A stretch of DNA of 64,000 bases from Methylobacterium terricola (lineage in GTDB: Bacteria; Pseudomonadota; Alphaproteobacteria; Rhizobiales; Beijerinckiaceae), in NCBI RefSeq assembly GCF_006151805.1, contig NZ_VDDA01000001.1:809794-873793 (forward strand), in the 5' to 3' direction. Under the pieces are notes generated by a model that saw only the letters and a list, made by a program, of their open reading frames with translations, did not search any database and was not told the origin of the DNA. A program made the translations under genes and the position numbers. Below, piece after piece: positions 1-8,756 of this stretch (its first letter is position 1; each line of letters begins with the position of its first letter).

Positions 1-1791
1 CCCGAGTTCATCGATACGGCGCGGGATCCGCGCCTGGGCCGGATCTTCATGAACCGGACCATCCGTACCTACCCCGCCTTCTCCGAGTTCTACGGCATGG
101 AGGAGACGATCGAGCGCATCGTCTCGTTCTTCCGCCATGCCGCGCAGGGGCTCGAGGAACGCAAGCAGATCCTCTACCTGCTGGGACCGGTGGGCGGCGG
201 CAAGTCGTCCCTCGCCGAGCGGCTCAAGGCGCTGATGGAGGTGCACCCGATCTACGTGCTCAAGGCCGGCAACGAGATGAGCCCGGTCTTCGAGAGCCCG
301 CTGGTGCTGTTTGACCCCGAGACGATGGGGCCGATGATCGAGGAGCGCTACGGCGTGCCGCGGCGGCGCCTGACCGGGCTGATGAGCCCGTGGTGCCTCA
401 AGCGCCTCGACGAGTTCGGCGGCGACATCTCGAAGTTCAAGGTCGTCAAGGTCAATCCGTCGCGCCTGCGCCAGATCGGAATCGCCAAGACCGAGCCGGG
501 CGACGAGAACAACCAGGACATCTCGTCCCTGGTCGGCAAGGTCGACATCCGCAAGCTCGAGACCCTGAGCCAGGCCGATCCCGACGCCTATTCCTACTCG
601 GGCGGCCTCAACCGGGCGAACCAGGGCATCCTCGAATTCGTCGAGATGTTCAAGGCGCCGATCAAGATGCTGCACCCCCTGCTCACCGCGACGCAGGAGG
701 GCAACTACGTCGGCACCGAGAATATCGGGGCGATTCCCTTCACCGGTATCATCCTCGCCCACTCGAACGAGGCCGAGTGGCAGAGCTTCAAGACCAACAA
801 GAACAACGAAGCGTTCATCGATCGCATCTACGTCATCAAGGTGCCGTACTGCCTGCGCGTCACCGAGGAGCAGCGGATCTACGAGAAGCTGGTCTCGGGC
901 TCGGAACTGGCCGCGGCACGCTGCGCTCCCGGCACGCTGGAGATGCTGGCCCGGTTCTCGGTGCTCTCGCGCCTGCGCGAACACGCGAACTCGAACGTCT
1001 TCTCCAAGATGCGGGTCTATGACGGCGAATCCTTGCGCGAGGTCGATCCCCGCGCCCGCTCGATGCAGGAATACAAGGACACCGCCGGCGTCGACGAGGG
1101 CATGGACGGGATCTCGACCCGCTTCGCCTTCAAGGTGATGGCGGCCACCTTCAACCACGATACCACCGAGGTCTCGGCCGACCCGGTCCACCTGATGTAC
1201 GTCCTCGAGCAATCGCTGCGACGCGAGCAGCTGCCGCCCGAGACCGAGAAGCGCTACCTCGAATTCATCAAGGGCGAGCTGGCGCCGCGCTACGCCGAGT
1301 TCATCGGTCACGAGATCCAGAAGGCGTATCTCGAGTCGTACCACGATTACGGCCAGAACCTGTTCGACCGCTACATCGACTATGCCGATGCCTGGATCGA
1401 GGACCAGGACTTCAAGGACCCGGAGACCGGGCAGCTGCTCAACCGCGAGCTCCTGAACCAGGAGCTCACCAAGATCGAGAAGCCGGCGGGCATCGCCAAC
1501 CCGAAGGATTTTCGCAACGAGGTGGTGAAGTTCGCCCTGCGCTCGCGGGCCCAGCATGGCGGGCGCAACCCGTCCTGGACCTCCTACGAGAAGATCCGCG
1601 AGGTGATCGAGCGGCGGATGTTCAGCCAGGTCGAGGAGCTGCTGCCGGTGATCTCCTTCGGCTCGAAGAAGGACAGCGAGACCGAGAAGAAGCACGGCGA
1701 GTTCGTCGAGCGGATGAAGGACCGCGGCTATACCGAGCGGCAGGTCCGCCGCCTGGTCGAGTGGTACATGCGGGTCAAGCAGGCGGGCTGA
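1..1791 (+). CDS. prkA: PrkA (YeaG) family serine protein kinase / AAA+ protein, 5' end outside window
   Basis: Cytosolic stress-associated protein of the PrkA/YeaG family, an AAA+ ATPase core followed by a kinase-like C-terminal region. The frame is open to base 1, and the residues from bases 1-48 (EFIDTARDPRLGRIF) already match the family, so the gene begins upstream. About 60 N-terminal residues are missing relative to the ~640-residue E. coli protein. The ATG at 49 is therefore internal. The P-loop GPVGGGKSS lies at 184-210. The gene is first of the conserved trio prkA-yeaH-spoVR. In enterobacteria this module responds to nutrient stress and stationary phase. Its substrate here is unknown. 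Identification is very secure from full-length similarity. Confidence 0.96.
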   Translation, partial: PEFIDTARDPRLGRIFMNRTIRTYPAFSEFYGMEETIERIVSFFRHAAQGLEERKQILYLLGPVGGGKSSLAERLKALMEVHPIYVLKAGNEMSPVFESPLVLFDPETMGPMIEERYGVPRRRLTGLMSPWCLKRLDEFGGDISKFKVVKVNPSRLRQIGIAKTEPGDENNQDISSLVGKVDIRKLETLSQADPDAYSYSGGLNRANQGILEFVEMFKAPIKMLHPLLTATQEGNYVGTENIGAIPFTGIILAHSNEAEWQSFKTNKNNEAFIDRIYVIKVPYCLRVTEEQRIYEKLVSGSELAAARCAPGTLEMLARFSVLSRLREHANSNVFSKMRVYDGESLREVDPRARSMQEYKDTAGVDEGMDGISTRFAFKVMAATFNHDTTEVSADPVHLMYVLEQSLRREQLPPETEKRYLEFIKGELAPRYAEFIGHEIQKAYLESYHDYGQNLFDRYIDYADAWIEDQDFKDPETGQLLNRELLNQELTKIEKPAGIANPKDFRNEVVKFALRSRAQHGGRNPSWTSYEKIREVIERRMFSQVEELLPVISFGSKKDSETEKKHGEFVERMKDRGYTERQVRRLVEWYMRVKQAG

Positions 1792-1809
1792 CCGCGAAGG
1801 CGGACGAAA

Positions 1810-1833
1810 CCCGCGGGAGCCATCTCCCGCGGG
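1810..1833 (+). promoter_or_regulatory. Intercistronic hairpin between prkA and yeaH
   Basis: Perfect 10-bp inverted repeat CCCGCGGGAG / CTCCCGCGGG with a 4-nt loop, 18 nt after the prkA stop and 72 nt before yeaH. No T-run follows, so it may be a leaky terminator or an RNA-stabilising/processing element. Confidence 0.55.
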
Positions 1834-1905
1834 CCTCCACCCAGAGGAGCGGTGGCGGGACGGACCCGGTACGGTAAGGTGGCGTGATCGGAGAGCGCGA
1901 AGCGG

Positions 1906-3222
1906 ATGCACATCATCGATCGACGCCTCAATCCCGGCGGCAAGAGCCTGGCGAACCGGCAGCGCTTCCTGCGCCGCGTCCGCGACGTGGCCCAGCGCGC
2001 CGTGCGCGAGGCGGCCCGCGACAAGGACATCAAGGACCTCGGCAAGGACGGCCACGTCACCGTCCCGGTCGACGGGGTGCGCGAGCCCAAATTCACCCGC
2101 AACCCCTCGACCGGCGTGCAGGACCACATCCTGCCGGGCAACAAGACCTATATCGAGGGCGACCTGATCGAGCGCCCGCCCGGCGGCTCAGGGGGACGAG
2201 GCGGCAGCGGCGAGGCCGGCGACGGCGGTCAGGACAGCGAGGATTCGTTCCGCTTCGTCCTCACCCGCGAGGAGTTCCTGGAGCTTTTCCTGGAAGACCT
2301 GGAATTGCCCGACCTCGCCAAGCGCCGCCTCGCGGTGGTCGAGACGGCGACCCTGCGCCGGGCCGGCTACACCGTGTCGGGATCCCCCGCCAACCTCGCG
2401 CTCGGACGGACGCTGCGCAACTCGCTGTCGCGACGCATCGCCCTCAAGCGGCCGAAGGCCGTCGAGATGGAGACGCTGGAGGAGGAAATCCGGGCACTGG
2501 AGGAGAGCCAGCCCGACGCGGCGATCCTCGACGAGCTGAAGGCGGAGCTGGAGCGCCTGCGCACCCGCTCGCAGCGCATTCCCTACGTCGACCCGATCGA
2601 CCTGCGCTACCGCCGGTTCGAGCCCTATCCGCGCCCGGTGGCCCAGGCGGTGATGTTCTGCCTGATGGACGTCTCGGGCTCGATGACCGAACACATGAAG
2701 GACCTCGCCAAGAGGTTCTACATCCTGCTCCATATCTTCCTGACCCGGCGCTACAAGCACGTCGAGATCGTGTTCATCCGCCACACCGACCACGCCAAGG
2801 AGGTCGACGAGGAGACGTTCTTCGGCTCGCGCGAGACCGGCGGCACGCTGGTATCCTCGGCGCTGGTCGAGATGAAGCGGATCATCGCCGAGCGCTACAA
2901 CCCCGAGGACTGGAACATCTACGCGGCCCAGGCCTCGGACGGCGACAACGTGTCGAGCGACGGCGCCACCTCGCAGGACCTGCTGCGCTCGTCGATCCTG
3001 CCGGCCTGCCAGTATTTCGCCTATCTCGAGGTCGGCGACGAGGGTGGGCCGCGGGCCGGCTTCGTCGAGCACCGCACCACGCTCTGGCGCACCTACGAGC
3101 CGGTCTCGAAGGCCAACTCGGTCCTGGCCATGCGCAAGGTCAACCACCGCCGCGACATCTACCCGGTCTTCCGCGAGCTGTTCGCCCGCAACAAGGCCGG
3201 TCAGGAGAGCGCAGCCCCCTGA
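1906..3222 (+). CDS. yeaH: YeaH/YhbH family protein (DUF444), VWA-like
   Basis: 438-residue DUF444 protein, the usual partner of PrkA. It matches E. coli YeaH from the N-terminal IDRRLN segment to the C-terminal DIYPVFRELF segment. A Gly/Ser/Asp-rich linker lies at about residues 90-110. A VWA/MIDAS-like motif DVSGSM lies at residues 255-260, consistent with a metal-dependent binding fold. The ATG at 1906 is chosen because similarity starts immediately after it; its Shine-Dalgarno is weak. It lies between prkA and spoVR on the same strand, and each gap contains a strong hairpin. Molecular role unresolved; co-occurrence suggests it acts with PrkA. Confidence 0.93.
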   Translation: MHIIDRRLNPGGKSLANRQRFLRRVRDVAQRAVREAARDKDIKDLGKDGHVTVPVDGVREPKFTRNPSTGVQDHILPGNKTYIEGDLIERPPGGSGGRGGSGEAGDGGQDSEDSFRFVLTREEFLELFLEDLELPDLAKRRLAVVETATLRRAGYTVSGSPANLALGRTLRNSLSRRIALKRPKAVEMETLEEEIRALEESQPDAAILDELKAELERLRTRSQRIPYVDPIDLRYRRFEPYPRPVAQAVMFCLMDVSGSMTEHMKDLAKRFYILLHIFLTRRYKHVEIVFIRHTDHAKEVDEETFFGSRETGGTLVSSALVEMKRIIAERYNPEDWNIYAAQASDGDNVSSDGATSQDLLRSSILPACQYFAYLEVGDEGGPRAGFVEHRTTLWRTYEPVSKANSVLAMRKVNHRRDIYPVFRELFARNKAGQESAAP

Positions 3223-3252
3223 CGGGGCCGCGCCTACGAGACTGAAGGATCC

Positions 3253-3273
3253 GCGTCCCCGCCGGGGGGACGC
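3253..3273 (+). promoter_or_regulatory. Intercistronic hairpin between yeaH and spoVR
   Basis: Perfect 8-bp inverted repeat GCGTCCCC / GGGGACGC with a 5-nt loop, 30 nt after the yeaH stop and just upstream of the spoVR ribosome binding site (GGGAGG). No T-run. Probably an RNA stability or partial termination element. Confidence 0.45.
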
Positions 3274-3300
3274 TCCAGGCACCGGGAGGTCCGACGCCCG

Positions 3301-4881
3301 ATGAGTTCCGCCACCTTCGACGCGCGGCCCGCCGGCCCGGCCGTGATCGCCAGGCACGCCCCGCTCTTCACCGGCAACGACTGGGATTTCGACACGATCC
3401 GGCGCATCCACGACGCCTGCGAGGCGATCGCCGGGCCGGAACTGGGCTTGAGCTGGTACCCGAACCAGATCGAGATCATCACCGCCGAGCAGATGCTCGA
3501 CGCCTACGCGTCGATCGGCATGCCGCTGTTCTACAAGCACTGGTCGTTCGGCAAGCACTTCGCCCAGCACGAGGCCGGCTATCGCCGCGGCCTGATGGGG
3601 TTGGCCTACGAGATCGTCATCAATTCCGATCCGTGCATCTCCTACATCATGGAGGAGAACACGGCGACGATGCAGACGCTGGTCATCGCCCACGCTGCCT
3701 TCGGCCATAACCACTTCTTCAAGAACAACTACCTGTTCCGCCAGTGGACCGATGCGGAGGGCATCCTCGACTACCTGGAATTCGCCAAGACGTTCATCAC
3801 CCGGTGCGAGGAGCGCTACGGCCACAACGCGGTCGAGGCGGTGCTGGACGCCGCCCATGCCCTGATGAACCAGGGCGTCCACCGCTACCCGCGCAAGAAG
3901 CGCCCCGACCTCTCCTCCGAGCAGCGCCGCGAGCGCGAGCGCCAGGAGCACCAGGAGAGGATGTACAACGATCTCTGGCGCACCCTGCCGGCCAAGGCCC
4001 AGTCCGGCAAGCCCGACCCGCATGCCGAGCGGCGCCGGGCGCTCCTGGAGCTGCCGCAGGAGAACATCCTGTATTTCCTGGAGAAGGCGGCGCCACGGCT
4101 CCAGCCCTGGCAGCGCGAGATCCTGCGCATCGTCCGCCACGTCGCGCAGTATTTCTACCCGCAGCGCCAGACCAAGGTGATGAACGAGGGCTGCGCCACC
4201 TACAACCACTACCGGATCATGACCCGGCTGTCGGAGACCGGGCAGATCGACGAGGCGGCCTACCTCGAATTTCTGCAATCGCACACCAACGTGATCCGCC
4301 AGCCGACCTACGACGACCGGCATTACGGCGGGCACAATCCCTACGCCATCGGCTTCGCGATGATGACGGACATCGCCCGCATCTGCACCGAGCCGACCGA
4401 CGAGGACCGGGCCTGGTTCCCCGACATCGCCGGCAGCGGCGACGCGATGGGGGTCCTGCGCGACGTCTGGGCCAATTACCGCGACGAGAGCTTCATCGCT
4501 CAGTTCCTCAGCCCGCGCCTGATGCGCCAGCTGCGGCTGTTCCATGTCACCGACGATCCCGATAAGCCGGAACTCCGGGTGGAGGCGATCCACGACGAGC
4601 GCGGCTATCGCCGGCTGCGCCGGGCCTTCGCGCGGCAATACGACGTCGCCTGGCTGGACCCGGACATCGAGGTGATCGACGTCGACCTCGAGGGCGACCG
4701 CAAGCTGATCCTGCACCACAAGGTGCTGAACCGCGTGCTGCTCAACAAGGACGACGCGGCGCGGGTGCTGCAGCACCTCGCCGACCTGTGGGGCTACGAC
4801 GTGCTGATGAAGGAGGTCGACACCACGACCGGCGCGGTGCTGAAGGAGCATACGGCCAGCGCGCGGCCGACCTTCTTCTGA
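3301..4881 (+). CDS. spoVR: SpoVR family protein
   Basis: 526-residue SpoVR-family protein (E. coli YcgB is about 510). The N-terminal region contains the family segments LSWYPNQIEII and HWSFGKHF and a run of conserved His/Glu/Asn residues (MEENTATMQT, GHNHFFKNN). The middle carries the NEGCATYNHYRIM and GGHNPYAIGFAMM signatures. The start is preceded by GGGAGG about 11 nt upstream. It is third gene of the prkA-yeaH-spoVR module. The family was named from a Bacillus spore-cortex mutant, but this organism shows no sign of sporulation, so the role is more likely general stress or stationary phase. The His/Glu-rich core could bind metal, which is my inference. Confidence 0.93.
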   Translation: MSSATFDARPAGPAVIARHAPLFTGNDWDFDTIRRIHDACEAIAGPELGLSWYPNQIEIITAEQMLDAYASIGMPLFYKHWSFGKHFAQHEAGYRRGLMGLAYEIVINSDPCISYIMEENTATMQTLVIAHAAFGHNHFFKNNYLFRQWTDAEGILDYLEFAKTFITRCEERYGHNAVEAVLDAAHALMNQGVHRYPRKKRPDLSSEQRRERERQEHQERMYNDLWRTLPAKAQSGKPDPHAERRRALLELPQENILYFLEKAAPRLQPWQREILRIVRHVAQYFYPQRQTKVMNEGCATYNHYRIMTRLSETGQIDEAAYLEFLQSHTNVIRQPTYDDRHYGGHNPYAIGFAMMTDIARICTEPTDEDRAWFPDIAGSGDAMGVLRDVWANYRDESFIAQFLSPRLMRQLRLFHVTDDPDKPELRVEAIHDERGYRRLRRAFARQYDVAWLDPDIEVIDVDLEGDRKLILHHKVLNRVLLNKDDAARVLQHLADLWGYDVLMKEVDTTTGAVLKEHTASARPTFF

Positions 4882-4926
4882 GATCGCCCGCCGTCCGCGC
4901 GCGACGAGCCCGATTTCCGCGGTGTC

Positions 4927-4957
4927 ATCCCGGGGCCGCCAAGGCGGAACCCGGGAT
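4927..4957. repeat. REP-like palindrome, copy 1
   Basis: Inverted repeat with outer arms ATCCCGGG / CCCGGGAT and inner arms CCGCC / GGCGG. The same unit recurs at 8563, 17153 and 56105. It lies between the convergent spoVR and zeta-subunit genes and may terminate both. Confidence 0.75.
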
Positions 4958-4993
4958 CCATCATCGCAGCGGTGCCAGGACGGAACGCCGACC

Positions 4994-5335
4994 CTAGCCC
5001 CGCGCCTGCTCGCGCACACTGCGGGCCGCCTCGGCGCCGTAGCGGGCGATCAGCCCGGGGACGTCGTCTCCGGCCACGCCGTTCGCCGCCAGGTCGGCCC
5101 GCAGGCGCTCCGCCAGGGCCTCGTCCGGCGAGCGCCCAACCGCCCGCGTCTCGGTGCCCGCCTCGATCAGGCGCCACCGATAGGCCTCGGCTGCATCGCC
5201 GGTGAGGCTCAGCCGTTCGCACATCCAGGCCGCCAGCATCTTGTTGCGCCGTGCAAGCGCCAGGAAGCGCAATTCCTCGTCGAGGGCGAACAGGGCCTCG
5301 GCCGCGCGCTCCCGCTCATCGAACAAGGTCGACAT
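4994..5335 (-). CDS. F1-ATPase inhibitor subunit zeta (DUF1476)
   Basis: 113-residue protein of the DUF1476 family, the alphaproteobacterial zeta subunit that blocks reverse rotation (ATP hydrolysis) of F1Fo-ATP synthase. Family features are the N-terminal FDERERAAEALFA inhibitory segment, the core DEELRFLALARRNKM, and the helical LTGDAAEAY region. The start MSTLFDERER (base 5335) is preferred over the ATG 15 nt upstream because family members begin there. It is monocistronic, convergent with spoVR and far from any ATP synthase genes, which is usual for this subunit. Members of the family are sometimes paralogous, so this copy may not be the main inhibitor. Confidence 0.88.
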   Translation of the reverse strand: MSTLFDERERAAEALFALDEELRFLALARRNKMLAAWMCERLSLTGDAAEAYRWRLIEAGTETRAVGRSPDEALAERLRADLAANGVAGDDVPGLIARYGAEAARSVREQARG

Positions 5336-5434
5336 CGGGTGGTCTCCCACGGATCCACGCCCCCTATCGTCACAATGGCCATGATGGCCCCCGACCGCCA
5401 GGCCCGGTCAACGACCCGTGATCGCCGGGGATCC

Positions 5435-5457
5435 CGTCCCGGAACGAAGCCGGGACG
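5435..5457. promoter_or_regulatory. Small inverted repeat upstream of the DUF892 gene
   Basis: 8-bp stem CGTCCCGG / CCGGGACG with a 7-nt loop in the divergent region between the zeta-subunit gene and the DUF892 gene. It could be an operator or leader hairpin. Confidence 0.25.
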
Positions 5458-5501
5458 CGGGGAGTTGCCGGGGCACCTAGGTACCCCACGGGAGCATCTT
5501 C

Positions 5502-5993
5502 ATGGCCGATGACAAGAACCTTCGCGCGCTCTTCCTGCACCAGCTGAAGGACACCTACTTCGCCGAGAACGCGATCCTGAAGGCGTTGCCGAAGATGGCG
5601 CAGGCGGCCCGGTCGGACGAGCTGCGGGGCGCGTTCGCCGTCCATGTCGAGGAAACCCGCGAGCAGGTGAAGCGCCTCGACCAGGTGTTCCGGATCGTCG
5701 GCGAGAAACCCGAGGGTGTCACCTGCCAGGCGATCCAGGGCATCATCGCCGAAGGCGAGGAGGTGATGAAGGATTTCGCTGGCAGCGACGCCCTCGATGC
5801 AGGCCTGATCGCCGCCGCGCAGGCGGTGGAGCATTACGAGATCACCCGCTACGGCACCCTGCTGGCCTGGGCGCGCCAGCTGGGTCTCTCCGAGGCCGAG
5901 GACCTGATCAAGGAGACCCTGGTCGAGGAGGAGAACACCGACGAGGTGCTGTCGGAACTCGCCGAGGACGCGATCAACCCGGCCGCGGCGTAA
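5502..5993 (+). CDS. Ferritin-like DUF892 protein (YciE/YciF family)
   Basis: 163-residue protein of the DUF892/YciF family, which folds as a ferritin-like four-helix bundle with two Glu/His helix pairs. Visible helices include LRALFLHQLKDTYFAENAIL, HVEETREQV, AVEHYEITRYGTLLAWA and LVEEENTDEVLSELAED. The Glu and His residues are placed as expected for a di-iron type site. YciF relatives are stress-induced, and their exact activity is unknown. The gene is monocistronic, preceded by a small inverted repeat. A good Shine-Dalgarno (GGAG at about 5490) precedes the ATG. Confident in family, not in function. Confidence 0.9.
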   Translation: MADDKNLRALFLHQLKDTYFAENAILKALPKMAQAARSDELRGAFAVHVEETREQVKRLDQVFRIVGEKPEGVTCQAIQGIIAEGEEVMKDFAGSDALDAGLIAAAQAVEHYEITRYGTLLAWARQLGLSEAEDLIKETLVEEENTDEVLSELAEDAINPAAA

Positions 5994-6036
5994 CCGCGAC
6001 GGCCGCCCGCGCGTTGCTCCGGCGGGAGGTGGCACC

Positions 6037-6450
6037 ATGCCGGAGATCGCCGGAATCCTCGAGACGGTCCTCTACGTCGACGACCTCGCGCGGGCCGCTG
6101 CGTTCTGGGGCGGGCCGATGGGCCTGCCCTGCCTGTACGAGGACCACCGGATGCGCGCCTACGACGTCGCCGGGCGCGGCGTGCAGCTGCTGTTTCCCCG
6201 CGGCGGCTCGCTGCATCCCGTCCCGATGCCCGGCGGCACCATCCCGCCGCATGACGGCTCGGGTCCGCTCCACCTCGCCCTGTCGATCCCGGCCGGCGCC
6301 CTCGGCGAGTGGGAGCGGCATCTGGCGGCGCACGCCATCGCGGTCGAGGGGCGGACCACCTGGCCGCGGGGCGGCGTCAGCCTGTATTTCTGCGATCCGG
6401 ACGGGCACCTGGTCGAACTGGCGACGCCGGGATTGTGGAAGGGGTATTGA
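6037..6450 (+). CDS. VOC (glyoxalase/bleomycin-resistance fold) protein
   Basis: 137-residue single VOC-domain protein. It shows the beta-alpha-beta-beta-beta pattern with ETVLYVDDLARAAAFW at the N-terminus and YFCDPDGHLVELATPG near the C-terminus; the Glu in VELAT is the usual last metal ligand. VOC proteins of this size usually bind a metal and a small substrate (glyoxalase, dioxygenase or antibiotic-binding). The substrate cannot be deduced. Start chosen at ATG 6037, preceded by GGGAGG. It is convergent with glucokinase, with a 23-nt gap. Confidence 0.85.
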   Translation: MPEIAGILETVLYVDDLARAAAFWGGPMGLPCLYEDHRMRAYDVAGRGVQLLFPRGGSLHPVPMPGGTIPPHDGSGPLHLALSIPAGALGEWERHLAAHAIAVEGRTTWPRGGVSLYFCDPDGHLVELATPGLWKGY

Positions 6451-6473
6451 GCAGCCCCTCCCACCGTTCGGCC

Positions 6474-7463
6474 TCACGCCGTCCAGTGCTGCCCGTCATA
6501 GGCGAACCGGTCCGGCTGGCAGGCGAGCGCCGAGAGGCCGGCCAGCGCCGGATCGGCGATGGTGATGACGCAGGTCGGGATCTTGGCCATCCGGTCGGAG
6601 AAGGGCGGCTTGTGCTCGAAGGCCCGCCGGAAGGTGCCCTCGTTCAGCACCTCGAGGATCCGGGGCGCGATGCCGCCGCCGATATAGACGCCGCCGGTGG
6701 CGAGGAAGGTGAGGGCGAGGTCGCCGCAGAGCCGCCCGAGCAGCTTGGAGAACACCCGGAGCGTGCGCTGCGCCGCCGGATCCTCACCCGACATCCCCCG
6801 CTCGGTGATGTCCTTGGGGTCGGCCTCGCCGCCGCCGAGGCCGGCATGGAGCCGGGTGAGGCCGGGCCCGGAGAGCAGGGATTCGACGGTGATCCGCCCC
6901 TCGATCCGCGCCAGATTCGGCCAGAACGCGAACTCCTCCTCGTCGCTCGGCCCGAAATCGACGTGGCCGGCCTCGGTCGAGACGATGGCGAGCTGCTTGC
7001 CGTAGGGCACCAGGCCCGCGGCGCCGAAGCCGGTGCCGGGGCCCAGAACCAGGCGCGCGCCGCCATCGGGGCAAAGGGTCGGGCCGATCTGCTCGAGGAT
7101 CGAGCGGTCGCGCCCGGCCGGGTCGAGGGCGGCGGCGCCGGCCGCCACCGGCACGTAGTCGTTGACGACCCGGCAGCTCGCGAGGCCGAAGTCACGGCCG
7201 ATCCGCTCGCCCTCGATCACCCAATGGGCGTTGGTGAGGTGCACCGCCGGCCCGTCGACCCGGGCGGCCACGGCCAGGATGGCGGAGCGGGGCGGGGCGA
7301 CCTCGCTCTTCGCCAGGGCGGCGCGGATCGCCGCGCTGGGATCGGGATGGCCGGCGGTCTTGTCGTGGGCGAGCACCACCGGCTCGGACCCCGGCTTGTC
7401 CTGCACGGCGAAGCGCGCATTGGTGCCACCGATGTCGCCGAACAGGACCGGGAACTCGAACAT
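6474..7463 (-). CDS. glk: Glucokinase (Glk family)
   Basis: 329-residue cytosolic ATP:glucose 6-phosphotransferase of the bacterial Glk (not ROK) type. The N-terminal phosphate-binding motif GDIGGTNARFAV is intact, followed by VNDYVPVA, the GPGTGFG motif, STEAGHVDFGP and the C-terminal GGVYIGGGIAPR. Length fits the E. coli enzyme (321). It would feed glucose into the Entner-Doudoroff or pentose phosphate route. The next upstream gene on the same strand (a 3-hydroxyacyl-CoA dehydrogenase-like gene, 68-nt gap) has no obvious connection. Confidence 0.93.
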   Translation of the reverse strand: MFEFPVLFGDIGGTNARFAVQDKPGSEPVVLAHDKTAGHPDPSAAIRAALAKSEVAPPRSAILAVAARVDGPAVHLTNAHWVIEGERIGRDFGLASCRVVNDYVPVAAGAAALDPAGRDRSILEQIGPTLCPDGGARLVLGPGTGFGAAGLVPYGKQLAIVSTEAGHVDFGPSDEEEFAFWPNLARIEGRITVESLLSGPGLTRLHAGLGGGEADPKDITERGMSGEDPAAQRTLRVFSKLLGRLCGDLALTFLATGGVYIGGGIAPRILEVLNEGTFRRAFEHKPPFSDRMAKIPTCVITIADPALAGLSALACQPDRFAYDGQHWTA

Positions 7464-7531
7464 GGGCCGCCGCCTCGCCTCTTGCGCTCAAGGCCCATCG
7501 TTATAGCGCCGCGGCGGCGCCGGTCGACCGC

Positions 7532-8482
7532 TCAGGCTCCCTCCATCCGGCCGACTTGCTTCATCGCCTGCTTCAGCGCCAGCAGGCGGCGGTCGCGGTC
7601 GCGAAACAGCTCGGCCGGATCGCGCCCGCCCCAGTCGAAGAAGCCCTTGCCGGCCATCACCCCGGTGCGCCCCTCTGCCACCAGGCCGTCGATCGCCTCG
7701 GAGCGGGTGCGGGCCGGCGGCGGGCTGTAGCTGGCATTCGCCAGCGCATGACGCAGCAGCGCGATGCCGGTGAAATCCGCCTTGGCAAGGTGTCCGAGGA
7801 TCGGGATGCGGAGCGCCAGGCCATGGATGATCGCGTCGTCGATCTCCCGGGCCGAGGCGACGCCCTCGTCGAGCAGGTGGTAGACCTCGGCCGAGATCGC
7901 CGACTGGATCCGGTTGGCGACGTAGCCGGGGATGAAGCGCTTGAGCACGATCGGCACCTGACCGAGCCCGAGAACCAGCTGGCGCGCCTCCTCGATCACC
8001 GCCGGATCGGTCTGCGGGCCCGGCACCACGTCGACGAGATCGACGATGTAGGGCGGGGTGTACCAGTGCATCACCAGGGCGCGGGACTGACGCGCCTCCG
8101 GGATCAGCGGGAAGACGTCGAGGTAGCTGGTGTTGCTGGCGATCCGCGTCTCGGGGGCGCACAGCCGGTCGAGTTCGGAGAACAGCGTGCGCTTCGCCTC
8201 CGGGTTCTCGGTGATCGCCTCGATGACGAGGCTGGCGCCCGAGACGGTCGCGGCGAGGTCGGGTTCGAGGCGGATCGCCTGCGCCGCGCGCTCCGGCGTC
8301 CAGTCGGGCGCGACGGCGCCGGCGTCGCGCAGGGTGTCGAGGGCGGAGGCGATCAGCCCGGGCACTTGCTCCAGGGTCTCCGGCCGGCTGTCGGTCAGCC
8401 GGACGCTGTGCCCCCCGAGCGCCAGGATCAGGGCGATGCCGTGCCCCATCAGCCCGGCCCCGATGACCGCGATCTCGCTCAT
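7532..8482 (-). CDS. 3-hydroxyacyl-CoA dehydrogenase family NAD-dependent oxidoreductase
   Basis: 316-residue two-domain dehydrogenase of the 3-hydroxyacyl-CoA/3-hydroxybutyryl-CoA dehydrogenase superfamily. It has an N-terminal Rossmann fold with GAGLMGHGIA at residues 8-17 and an all-helical C-terminal domain containing the FIPGYVANRIQSA segment. The catalytic His is probably in ALVMHWYTPP. Start chosen at ATG 8482 because a GGGAGAA Shine-Dalgarno precedes it and the Rossmann motif follows at once; a longer frame exists upstream. Relatives act on acyl-CoA, L-gulonate or carnitine-type 3-hydroxy acids, and the substrate here is unknown. It lies alone between a REP element and glk. Confidence 0.85.
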   Translation of the reverse strand: MSEIAVIGAGLMGHGIALILALGGHSVRLTDSRPETLEQVPGLIASALDTLRDAGAVAPDWTPERAAQAIRLEPDLAATVSGASLVIEAITENPEAKRTLFSELDRLCAPETRIASNTSYLDVFPLIPEARQSRALVMHWYTPPYIVDLVDVVPGPQTDPAVIEEARQLVLGLGQVPIVLKRFIPGYVANRIQSAISAEVYHLLDEGVASAREIDDAIIHGLALRIPILGHLAKADFTGIALLRHALANASYSPPPARTRSEAIDGLVAEGRTGVMAGKGFFDWGGRDPAELFRDRDRRLLALKQAMKQVGRMEGA

Positions 8483-8562
8483 GGTGTTCTCCCGTCGCAT
8501 ATCCTTGGAAGCGCAAAAGCCGTGGCGTCGTCCCGCCGGCCCACGTCGTGACATCCGCCGTC

Positions 8563-8592
8563 ATCCCGGGGCCGCGCCGCGGAGCCCGGGAT
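8563..8592. repeat. REP-like palindrome, copy 2
   Basis: Outer arms ATCCCGGG / CCCGGGAT around a CCGC/GCGG core, matching the copies at 4927, 17153 and 56105. It lies in the 274-nt gap between the cyclase-family gene and the 3-hydroxyacyl-CoA dehydrogenase-like gene, both on the minus strand. No gene was seen in the rest of that gap. Confidence 0.75.
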
Positions 8593-8756
8593 CCGGAACC
8601 GCCCGTGGTGCGGACACGGGGCAACCGCGTTCCGTGGCATCCCGACGAACCTGAGCGTCGGCATACCGGGCCTTGCGGCACGGCCCCGGGCTGACGGGGA
8701 GGGGATGGCGGTCCTTGCCTCCGACCGGCGAACCGGGGTGCCTGCCGCGATCCGGC

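Noticed and set aside
2188..5019. 943-codon minus-strand frame opposite yeaH and spoVR
   Set aside because: No recognisable domains. It is the complement of two well-conserved genes.
6309..7730. 473-codon plus-strand frame opposite glucokinase
   Set aside because: Antisense shadow of glk and its neighbour.
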